64,000 nt of DNA from Anthopleura xanthogrammica (lineage: Eukaryota; Cnidaria; Anthozoa; Actiniaria; Actiniidae), in the NCBI GenBank assembly GCA_964019055.1, contig OZ025208.1:13956097-14020096 (forward strand). Reading direction: 5' to 3'. Shown here one piece after another: positions 25,340 to 33,630 of this stretch. The stretch's first letter is position 1. Every line of letters starts with the position of its first letter. The position numbers and the translations under genes were made by a program. Under the pieces are notes generated by a model. The model worked only from the letters and a program-made list of their open reading frames with translations. It was not told the DNA's origin and made no database searches.

Positions 25340-27242
25340 AGGCATTCATGGTTTACAGGTTTGAAACTTTTTACCTTTAGTATATAATCTTTAATCACTA
25401 TTTGTAACCAATTACAAATGAAAATAAATAAATAAGCAGAGCAAGTGGTTACAGGAGGGCAGTAGGGGGAAACTAAATTCCCATGCTAAGACTATACTCC
25501 CAAGGGAAAACAAAACTCTAAATACGAATACTCTTACTATAACGTGTATAGCACAAACGACTAAATTAGATAACTATGATCTTAGGTGACTTAACAGAGA
25601 AGCTTTAAATGACTTAAAACTAAATGAGTGTACAACGTACGTCTCCTGGTAAAGATGTTTTCCTTTTTCAGCCCTGATGGTGTCACTCTCTTGAAAATAA
25701 GATTTTTTGTTTGAGTTGTATTCATATTTATTATTGTCTTCTCATGTGCAATGGTTATTAATAAAGAAATGATACTTTTTGAGAATAACACATCATCTGA
25801 AATGGGAAAACATTATGCCAAAGGTAAAGAGCTCTATTGGTCTAAGGCTTACATTAAGCTTGAGTTGTGCAGCATTTTCACTACATCAGAGATAATATTC
25901 AACTTGTCTTCTGGTATTTTTAACCAAACATTAAAAGCCTGGGAAGAAATGAAATCACTATTTAATCACTTTTAAGACTAATAATTATTAGATCCATATA
26001 TATAAATACCTATTGAGATGCAAAAAATTATGGCCGCTTCAAGTACATAATTATACAAGTATATCAAAAGTGCATCAGAAATCATGGGATGTCATTCCTG
26101 ATATTTTTTTTCAGAAAGCTCTAGGATAGTGATAGGCAACCCGAAAAAAATATCAGCGATGATATCCCATAATTTCTGATATAATTTTGATATACTTCTA
26201 TATATACTTGAAACGGCCATAATTTTTGCAAAAAGCTGTATATATACATAGTTTGAACAAAGCATTGCTGATAATGCCACAGAAGAAATAGAAAATTGGC
26301 CACATGCTGGGGCGGATCCAGGATTTTGTTCAGGGAGGAGTGCAGAATACAAAGTCAGCCCAGGGAGGGGTGTAACCCTCAGAATGAAAGAAAGAAAACA
26401 TTAATAATTATTATAAAAAAATATTATTCATATAGGTAGGGGGACAAAATTTCTCCGAGTGGGGCAGGGATGTGCACCCCCTGCACCCCACCCCTGGATC
26501 TGCCCCTGGCATGTTGGGTGCAGTTATAATTAGCATGTTGGTGATTTGCTTTAAACATGAGAGAAGCATCAGGAGAAAATTAATGTAATGTGTAAATGAC
26601 AGATAGTGCTTTTCAACACTTCTCAAGTATTCTGCCAATCACCAAGTACTATAAAACTGCACACAGCAAAGCAAGCAAACTTGTCTTTTATGTTATAAAG
26701 TACATATTAATATAGCCATTATTTTGGATACAAATAACAAAATAGAAACAGAAAGTGTAAGCTTGTGCTGCATACTTTCATAATCCCCTTCTCCTAATTA
26801 TAACCCTTGTCCTCATACTCCCATCCTTCCAACTCTCCCTCCTGCCCCCCACTCACCATTACTTTTATTGTGATTCTCAATGTCTGAGTTTGCAGAATAC
26901 TGAGAATGGCAGTACACCTAAAATCTCGAGGACTTTTATAAATCTATGGGCGCGAAAGCCTATGACAACACGTTTTGTACAAATTATAAAATACCTGAAT
27001 GAGTTTTTCCCGAATTCCTTTGCCAGGAACTTGTAAAATGTAGTTATAAGGTTCCATAAGAATCTTAAAGCAAAAAAATACGATAAAACTTGAAGGAAAG
27101 TTAACTTTTAGGGAACTTAAAGTGAAACTATTTATAAACTTAAATTAAGGAAGCAGGCTCTTCCAAAAACCTGCGAAGTTAAAATTAGAGAAAAATGCTT
27201 TACGAATAATACTTTTCCTACCTTTTCTTGAGCTGAAGCCAT
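17112..27242 (-). CDS. GGPS1: Geranylgeranyl diphosphate synthase
   Basis: Makes the C20 isoprenoid geranylgeranyl diphosphate from farnesyl and isopentenyl diphosphate, used for protein prenylation; a cytosolic enzyme. Eleven exons: 27222-27242, 26995-27063, 25853-25938, 22863-22909, 22380-22496, 21746-21847, 21417-21477, 20553-20631, 20059-20161, 18718-18782, 17112-17165. They join without frame break to 268 codons (267 aa), from MASAQEK to a TAA. The first Asp-rich motif DDIED is at residues 61-65 and the second, DDYAN, at 185-189. Also seen are [16 protein letters not shown] (about 115-130), KTGGLF (148-153), [17 protein letters not shown] in exon 9 and GSFAYTR near the end. The order and wording match the animal type-III GGPPS family. 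The protein stops about 30 residues short of the usual roughly 300 aa, soon after [13 protein letters not shown]. An alternative last exon is possible. Confidence 0.93.
17285..17569. mobile_element. MITE family CAGCTGAGTTGA, copy 1
   Basis: Lies between the GGPPS last exon and exon 10. The right end reads AAGGCGATCAACTCAGCTGG and the left end is its imperfect inverse. The interior includes TTGATTAGCATTTCCCATG. Further copies are at 39,290-39,544 and 48,350-48,510. Confidence 0.7.
18569..18703. mobile_element. MITE family GACCCCTTGCAGC, copy 1
   Basis: In the last GGPPS intron, 15 bp from exon 10. The internal segment contains GCAGCTCAATTTGGAGGACA and TCTCAGGAGATTGAAATTC. The same core is in the copies at 47,182-47,314 and 51,623-51,751. 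Confidence 0.65.
18888..19000. repeat. Tandem duplication, about 57 bp
   Basis: Two adjacent nearly identical copies of a segment beginning CTTTTTCCACACTAGTCTCT, in GGPPS intron 9. Confidence 0.8.
19253..19534. mobile_element. MITE with terminal inverted repeats over 50 bp
   Basis: The left end TTACAGTCAAACTAAGAAAA is repeated in inverse at the right end, and pairing continues with one or two mismatches for over 50 bp. The interior (about 170 bp) is unique. Located in GGPPS intron 9. Confidence 0.75.
20323..20342. repeat. Poly-C tract
   Basis: A homopolymer run of about 18 C, following a TGGGGAAAACTGGGGAGAG stretch. Confidence 0.85.
21147..21322 (-). mobile_element. tRNA-derived SINE
   Basis: On the minus strand: an A-box-like GGTGTAGTTGGTAAGAGCG, a B-box-like GGGTTTGAGTCCC about 40 bp later, then a body with GGTTCTCTCCTGTGC and GAGGGTTTTTCTC and an A-rich end. 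This is the best preserved head of the SINE family in the window. In the intron between GGPPS exons 7 and 8. Confidence 0.75.
21904..21925. repeat. Poly-C tract
   Basis: A run of about 20 C in the intron between GGPPS exons 5 and 6. Confidence 0.85.
21985..22312 (-). repeat. 57-bp minisatellite array, inverted orientation
   Basis: Six units of the unit found at 9,950-10,306, in the opposite orientation (CCTCTGGGCTGATCTAAGTC, GGCTAACTCACAGATC). Units vary; one carries a small insertion (CATGTA) and one a GCCTG variant. It lies in the intron between GGPPS exons 5 and 6. Confidence 0.9.
22618..22753. mobile_element. MITE family GTCCCCTTCACAG, copy 1
   Basis: The right terminus is GGCGCAGGAAACTGTGAAAG plus GGAC; the left terminus is its imperfect inverse. 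TA flanks each side. A related copy is at 38,704-38,887. Confidence 0.7.
23179..24265. mobile_element. 1.09-kb terminal-inverted-repeat transposon, non-autonomous
   Basis: Both ends carry CCGTATTTGCCGGTGTATAA (continuing to about 26 bp) in inverse orientation, flanked by TA on both sides. The motif CGACTTATACACCG is repeated inside near both ends, so the termini are compound. Internal open frames at 23,747-23,938 and 23,938-24,213 resemble no transposase I can name. Located in the GGPPS intron between exons 3 and 4. Confidence 0.75.
24347..24394. repeat. (TTA)n microsatellite
   Basis: About 16 ATT units following the transposon above. Confidence 0.9.
24555..25275 (-). mobile_element. LINE 3' fragment with zinc finger and restriction-like endonuclease
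   Basis: An open frame of about 225 codons ends at a TAA near 24,604, followed on the minus strand by poly-A. It begins mid-protein ([20 protein letters not shown]). A CCHC-type motif is visible ([18 protein letters not shown]), then an endonuclease-like core (RRPDIVLV...WIIDVAVP...EKIEKYQDL). This resembles the C-terminal zinc finger plus PD-(D/E)XK domain of R2/R4/NeSL-type non-LTR retrotransposons, not the APE-type LINEs. The reverse transcriptase is missing, so the copy is 5'-truncated. The remaining frame is intact, which suggests a fairly recent insertion. In the intron between GGPPS exons 3 and 4. Confidence 0.75.
25284..25337. repeat. (TTA)n microsatellite
   Basis: An ATT repeat at the 5' boundary of the truncated LINE. 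Confidence 0.9.
26020..26230. mobile_element. Foldback MITE with arms near 65 bp
   Basis: The left arm starts GCAAAAAATTATGGCCG and the right arm ends GGCCATAATTTTTGC. Pairing continues through TATATCAAAAGTGCATCAGA and its imperfect inverse to a central ATGGGAT/ATCCCAT. In GGPPS intron 2. Confidence 0.7.
26310..26512. mobile_element. MITE-like element with GGGGCGGATCCAGGA ends
   Basis: The left end is GGGGCGGATCCAGGATTT and the right end CCCTGGATCTGCCCC, an imperfect inverse. Purine-rich interior. In GGPPS intron 2. Confidence 0.55.
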
Positions 27243-28152
27243 AGCTGAATGAATAAATTTAATTTGCAAATGGAATTACAATTGAATTTGTTTGATAAAA
27301 TACTAAAAATTAGGGGGAAATGGTTACTTTTTTGAAAATAGCACTTGTTCCGCCATTACGACTCAGCGGTTTACTCACAGGAGTTCGCTGGCTCAGGTTG
27401 TATTAATCCGCATTATAACGAGGTTATCAATACAGTAATATGATACCCTTATGTACATAATATATCAGCTAACACTGCGTGAAGCTTGTCAAACACGATC
27501 TTTATCAGTACCAGATATGAACCCTTATTGAGCAAGACTTGCCAGTGTTTTGCTTGCAATTGCTAGACCAAAGGTAGGACTGTTAATTATAGACCATTGC
27601 TTACTTATGCGTCCATACTAAAAGCTTACGATGTTTTAAATAAATGAAGTGCGTCTGTAAACCCTTAGGTATATTGATTTGTAAAGGAGTTGGTTATTGA
27701 CAAACTCAGAGTAGATTAAAGACCACTTCTGGGATTCAAAAGCTTGAAGATTAGATAGCTTAGTAAATCGAAAATTAACTTAGTTTTACTTATGGTCAAT
27801 ATTTTTTTTTGCAAATCACTTCATTGGCCTCGTCGTCTTTAAGAAACTTGTTCAATATTGTTGTATAAATTAGACATGCAAAATAATGGTTATCTTTGGT
27901 CTGCTGTCTGGGAATTTTTTTTTATCTGAATTATCGAGATACAGTTTTCTTTGATGTCCTATAGTATCCTAGTAACATTTTAATATCATGATTTTCCTCA
28001 GTGGACTACTGTAATATTTTCAATCAAATATATTTCCGGCTACACTGCGCGAACTACCTTTGCCGGATACTAACCTTTCACCCTTGTCATAAATTTCTTG
28101 ATAGGGAAAACTGTCAACTAAACAAATTATTCGGTACTTGTACATACTCATA

Positions 28153-28245
28153 CTACCGTAAAACCTTTTTTAAGCGACCACCTATTAAGCGACCAACCTC
28201 TAGTTAGCGACCATTGACAATACCCCGAAGGTGGCAGCTTAAAAG
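28153..28245. repeat. Single copy related to the 16.5-kb hairpin repeat
   Basis: TAAGCGACCACCTATTAAGC, then CCCGAAGGTGGCAGCTTAA. The same layout as the array at 16,515-16,990, strongly diverged. Confidence 0.5.
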
Positions 28246-28324
28246 AGGTTTTTTCTTTTTTTAAATAGTACGTTTTTCTTATCAACATTAGCTTTTACTT
28301 CTTTTTTTGTTAATCAGCTATGTT

Positions 28325-28488
28325 CAGGGCCGTAGCAGGAGTAGGGGGCCTGGGTGGCCGGGTAATAATTTAGGTCTGTTACTAATACATGTACATAGGG
28401 CGTTTTAGAATATAGCAACCAATACTTTTGACCTAGCTCCCCCCCCCCCCCCCCCCAATTATTTCTGGCCTTGCTACCTACGGCCCTG
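28325..28488. mobile_element. MITE with CAGGGCCGTAGCAGG ends
   Basis: Left CAGGGCCGTAGCAGG and right GCTACCTACGGCCCTG are imperfect inverses. Contains a poly-C run of about 18. Confidence 0.6.
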
Positions 28489-28978
28489 ATGTTTTGAAGT
28501 AGCTGTAACTAATAGTCTCTATTTTCGTACATGCCTCAAGGTGCATAGTACACGACTTCCGCGTCCAATGACGTAATCAGACTAACACAATTTAAAATAA
28601 CAAACTCAATAAAAACATCTAACCGTAAAAACACGACTGGTGTAGTTAATTATCCAAACCAACCAAGTTATATGCCTACTGTCTGCTGTATTATAGGCCT
28701 TAAGTAAATTACACTCTATGCAATCCCAAGGTAATAATGACGTCAACTGGGTAATAGAATTAGCTGTGAACCAATAGAAGTTCTGGTATTGAAAACAACG
28801 ATTTAAATTATTCCTAAGTATTCGCCCTTTTAGCGTAAGTTATCTATATTGTTTTTGGCAATTTGAATGGGGGAAATGTTCACTCCTAACAAGGTGTATT
28901 GGTTTACTTCGTAAGTTGCGCCATTCCTTGTACTATAACGATAAGTGATCTTACTGAGGTTTATATGTGTTTTCAGGG

Positions 28979-29141
28979 AGAGGAATCCACGATTTCAAGA
29001 GCATCGCCACAAGCTATTGGTATTGTTAACGCAATCCCACAAGAATTGAAACTCCAGTTTCTGCGAGTAACATAGCACATGATTATCTTAACGAAAAAGC
29101 ATTGCGTTTCCAATTGAAACTTGTCAGATACAATCTTCAAC
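28979..29141 (+). other. Probable 5' UTR part of the coding exon
   Basis: TTATATGTGTTTTCAG immediately before 28,979 is a good splice acceptor. An upstream non-coding exon could therefore join here, so the coding exon would begin about 160 bp ahead of the ATG. Inference from the site alone. Confidence 0.35.
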
Positions 29142-29771
29142 ATGTCAAAAACCTTGAACATCTTTTTGGGTGAAGTTCAGAAGACTCAGACACGTTGCGG
29201 AGGCATTCTCTTCGTAGTTTCTTGCTTATTCTGGACAATCATTCTGGTATTTGTATCTGGATACGTCTACAATCAAGATGCTGAACATTTCTCGTGTGAA
29301 ACGACCACGGAGCCCAAACCCCAAGCTGCAAACCAAAGCGCAATCACCGAATGCTACCATTTATACGACAAGGAATATAACTCACCCGTTTCACTTGGTA
29401 CGTTTGCATTAATTAATGGTCTTATCCTACTCAGCGTGTGGGCGCTGTATTTGCTATGTGCTTTTGGACGTCTACCTCATGACAGCCACCAAGAAGAGAA
29501 CCCTCGTCGTCCAAGTCCTGTCTTGATACGACCCTACGTCATTCAGTTGTCTTTCAGGACTTTGTATCTCGTGGTTATGATGGCACTACTTCTAGGACTT
29601 GTACCTCCAGTCTTTCCAACGTCTTTTGAATGTTCGGTGAACAATAATGAGTATCAGTGCTTTGATAGTCTGAACAGCGAAAAGACAAGTTCTAGGAAAG
29701 TCATTCTGGTATACGATGGGTTATTTGGTTTGCTGACATTCTGGGAGCTGTTTTATGTTATTTGTCGATGA
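29142..29771 (+). CDS. Four-helix membrane protein, connexin-like
   Basis: A single-exon frame of 209 aa. I take the ATG at 29,142; the frame opens seven codons earlier but without an ATG. A short N-terminal segment (1-20) is followed by hydrophobic helices at about 21-43, 84-107, 136-158 and 187-208. The first outer loop has C52 and C71, the second C164 and C173. The inner loop is short (about 108-135) and there is almost no C-terminal tail. Size, topology, short N-terminus and an intron-less coding region resemble small connexins. Two stretches also recall connexins: FSCETTTE...CYHLYDKEYNSPVS in loop 1, and CFDSLNSEKT running into helix 4. Connexins have three cysteines per outer loop; this has two, as innexins/pannexins do, but the innexin YYQW motif is absent. 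LRRC8, CALHM or an unnamed family remain possible. A real gene seems likely; the family is uncertain. Confidence 0.6.
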   Translation: MSKTLNIFLGEVQKTQTRCGGILFVVSCLFWTIILVFVSGYVYNQDAEHFSCETTTEPKPQAANQSAITECYHLYDKEYNSPVSLGTFALINGLILLSVWALYLLCAFGRLPHDSHQEENPRRPSPVLIRPYVIQLSFRTLYLVVMMALLLGLVPPVFPTSFECSVNNNEYQCFDSLNSEKTSSRKVILVYDGLFGLLTFWELFYVICR

Positions 29772-29924
29772 TGTACGTATAAAGTACTAGTAGCCTTGAC
29801 CTAACTATCCATGATTTCAACAAAGCAATAATGATTCAATACCTTATCGCAGCTAGTAGTCATTGAACAATATGAAAACCACCATTTGAGTCTTGCAACT
29901 AACAATTTTTATGAAGTTCCAATT

Positions 29925-29995
29925 CGATCTGTGAGTTAGCCATACCATGACTCTTGGCTGACTAATTAAGATCAGCCTAGAGTTTTTTCAGGGAA
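29925..29995 (+). repeat. Single decayed copy of the 57-bp minisatellite
   Basis: CGATCTGTGAGTTAGCCATA, then AAGATCAGCCTAGAG, with an insertion in the middle. Confidence 0.75.
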
Positions 29996-31796
29996 TCAAT
30001 GAACTTTGAAGATAATATAAGGCATATGCATATCACTAACAAAACAAAAAAATTCATATAGATAGCAAAAACAAAAAAATAATTAGTTTCATCATACGTT
30101 ACTCATCGCCATTTTACCGTTTAGGTGTAATATTTTTTCATTCCGAACCAAAGGTATCTTATACTAACAGTATCTTTTATTCTTTGCCGACGCTAGAGAC
30201 AACTGTTAACTGAAAGGCGATGCACTTAGTTACTAATTACTAGATGGGTTTTATTGGACACCATTAAAAGATTTTCAATTCCGGCTTAAAACGAACCTAC
30301 TGGTTAACGCGATCATAGTGACGTCGGAACGTTGGAAATAATAATAATATTTTAAAAAACAAAAACATTCTTTAGGCCTTAGAATTGATCGGATTACAAT
30401 AAAATACAATTAAATGAAAAAAGAATAAATTGAAGAAAAAAAATGAATGCCTTAGAATTGAAAGCTCTACAATAAAATGTAAAATAGGGAAAATAGAAGA
30501 AAAAATAAAATAAAACAAAACTGAAGTGGATGCGCAACCTGTTCAACCGACTAATATCCAGGGTAAAGAGTCACCATATTTAACTGTATTATGTTATTGA
30601 TGTTCAATAAAATAAACCATTTAGTTAATTAAAATGTGAGCCTTCATAAAATAGGTCATTTCTATTCGGTACCCTTACAGCCCTATACGAAAGCTATCGC
30701 AACATACAATCTGAGAGAGCAACTAAGACACCCCGAAAAAGGTAAAAGGCCATTCGAGTAGGGTAAAAGATAACGCAACATCTGTAAGACGAAAGGCACA
30801 CCCAAAACATAGTACAGCCGGGGAGTTTGGATAAGACCGAGGAAAAAGGCAACGGCGTAGGATACAAGAGCGGAGTGAATCAAAATAAAAAACCTTCTAT
30901 ACAGCTACACCAAAAACGTACACGAAACCACTCGAATTTGATACCTTTTTATTACGATCTTATTGACATGATTCCTTTTTACTTGTCGAATTCTTAACAA
31001 GAAACGATTCTTCATTTACGAAACGCTTGATTTATTACTCGATTCATTTATTCTATTTCTATTGCAATAATGTAGCAAAATATCATCGTATTTCTCTACC
31101 CCTTTTCTCCTACATATTAAAAAACAACATTGATAGACCTTTACTTGGTCTCTATTTCATTTTCTTTTTGCATCCAATTGTTTTGGATATTCAAATTGCT
31201 CGTGTTTAAAATTACATTTTGTTGCTCCGAAAAGGGTGGCATGCAGATGTTTTATAACATTCTTTTTAGGAAAATTAGCGGGAAACGCAAAGTGGTTCGA
31301 CTCAAATGGCTTCCGGGTACTGTGGGTGAGGGTGTTTCTCCCTTTTTGATTGGTAGCACGCAGAAGCCATTTAGGAGTCATCAGTGATAGCGTACATTTC
31401 CGGCTCATTCGAAAACTGCTCTAGCTTAAGGTGGCCTCTTGCCTCCTACGCACATTCTTAGGGTAGTGGTCACGTGGGGAGAGAAAGGTTGCGTGATAAC
31501 CCTAAGAACGTCCATGTAGGAATCTACGGGGCCTCGGGATGAAGCGCTTTTCAAGTTTCTGCGACCCAGACCGCAAAGCAAATATTTTTGGGGGGGTAAA
31601 GCCAGGATGAGGGATACCTATGCCTCCCTAACAAGCCCTCGTAAGATTTATCAATTCAGGCCGTTGTGAATTTGAGACGGGAGCCAAAAAACTAGAAAAC
31701 TCCGTCTGGAGTTGTTTGTGTCACAGAAACACGAAAAAAACTCGGATTCTCCGATCCATAAAATATATACTCCCTTTATAGCATGCTCAGCATATA

Positions 31797-32060
31797 CACC
31801 TATTTCAAAAAAAACGTTGTCGGTGGGAGATCTTATGTCTGAAATCTGAGACCGAGTAACACGCTGGAAAGTGTATTATATTCACAGCAAAACAACGCAA
31901 CCAGCTTTTACTGAGATTGGAATATGAAGCATGACCTTTGAGTGAGTTAGAAATGTAATTTTTCGTATTTTAGCCAGAAAACATAAAAGCGCAAAAGTTT
32001 TGTCTAGTCTCAGATCGCCCATTTCAGATCTCCGACCAACGTTTTTTGAAATAGTTATAT
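31797..32060. mobile_element. MITE-like inverted repeat
   Basis: Left CTATTTCAAAAAAAACGTTG and right CAACGTTTTTTGAAATAG are near-perfect inverses; pairing extends into GAGATCT / AGATCTC. Non-coding. Confidence 0.65.
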
Positions 32061-32964
32061 ATGCCGCGTGTTTTTCTATACTAAATTCCCTTAACACAAC
32101 CTTAACTTCTTAAGTGCTTATCGTAATTTTAAATTCTTAAAACAAATAAGTCGTGCTATTGATGATTTTGTAATTAAAAAAACTGTTCGCAGTACGAGAA
32201 TGAAATTCTAAAAAAACGTCCCATAATTCAAGTATTTTACTACCTATCAAGATGGCGGACGATAGTCACGTGACCTATAGTGAATACGACCCGTTAGAAA
32301 TAATAAAACAGGCGCTATTAGAATTATCAACCCCTCTATTCTTAGCTTCTTGTGATAACTTATACTTAGAGCCACAAGAAGGCAGGGGTTATTGAGAAAA
32401 ATCTATCATTTTTTGACTTTCTATTTTTTTCGTCCGCTCGATATTATCAGCATATTTTCTATCATTTTCTCAAAGGAAAAATGTTTAAATGCTGAAAGGC
32501 AGATTCTGCCCTACATCTAACTTTTTCTATAAAGTATTTACAATTAAAGTTTTATTCTATTATTGTTTATCTATTATTCTATGTTCGTGTTCAGGACCTG
32601 CGTTCTTTTTGGTGTTAGTGATTGTGTTGCTATTGTTCTTGTTTACTGTTGCTAAAGTTGTCGTTGTTGCTGCTGCTGTGAATGTTATTGTCGTATTGTT
32701 GTTTTAGTGTAACTGATGTAGTCGTCGTTATTGTTATTATAACTGTGTTACTTCTGTTTTGGTCGTTGTTGAAAGTAATGTTGAGGCACAGACACACGAG
32801 GCAATTTTTTATGCGCCCCTTACCTACGACTTCGCGAAAATTAGAGATCGCACATTGTGACCGTTGCAACGTTGAATGCGACCTCACCGTGTGAACACAA
32901 CGTCGCACGGGTCGTCACAAAGTAGTATTGTTGGTATTTTGGTTGAGGTTATTATCGTTGTTGA

Positions 32965-33016
32965 TGTTGATGATGACATCTTTGTTTGTGATGATGATGA
33001 TGATGATGATGTCGGT
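32965..33016. repeat. (GAT)n-rich simple repeat
   Basis: GATGTTGATGATGA and a following (GAT)8-like run. Confidence 0.85.
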
Positions 33017-33630
33017 GTTGGTGGTGGTGATGTTATCGTTATTCGGTTGTTGTATCATTAGCAAACAGTAAACAATCCATCTCAGCGAACATCAAAAGGA
33101 ACGCAGGCCTGGTGAAAACGTTTCACGTGTTTAAAAACACTTTAACCATAAAACATGAACCCCGATTTAACCATTATTGTCTAAGAAATAAAATAGAACG
33201 ATTAAAATAAAGAATTATCTAAAAATCCCCCACATAAACAAATAAAAAAGTGTTTGACCTTCATCCTCTTAGATTTTGTCATGATGAAGAAGACATCGCT
33301 TAAACTATGACGAAGAGACCCCATTTGGTTTGTCTTACATTGATTGCTGGATGATAAGTCTTTTTGCATATTCTTGCTGGAATCTTGGAGGAAATAACGA
33401 TGAACCACGCTCGATATTCATTTGACTTGCTTACGAAAGGTCTTTTTATCCCAAGATTCGGTCCAGGAGTTTCCTTTAGTAGCTGTCCGCACAAGTATTA
33501 ATAGTTGTCCATAATTTCGCTGGTCTTATGAAAAACACAAAAACGTTCCAGCTACTGACTTGCAACCAAAGGTCCATGCGCCTTCAATTATAAAATAAAT
33601 TCCCGAATACCTGCGCAACCACAAGATCAT

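Larger units (their letters stand above)
27243..28978. other. Intergenic between GGPPS start and the four-helix gene
   Basis: The two genes diverge, so this stretch should hold both promoters. I could not identify a TATA box or a defined core element with confidence. Repeats at 28,153-28,245 and 28,325-28,488 occupy part of it. Confidence 0.4.
29772..33630. other. Intergenic, no gene seen
   Basis: Between the four-helix gene and the 3' end of the kinesin gene. It holds a decayed minisatellite copy, AT-rich sequence with AATAAAAT-type motifs (30,340-30,530), an inverted-repeat element (31,797-32,060) and GTT/GAT-rich simple sequence (32,640-33,050). Open frames are short and low in complexity. 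Confidence 0.5.
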
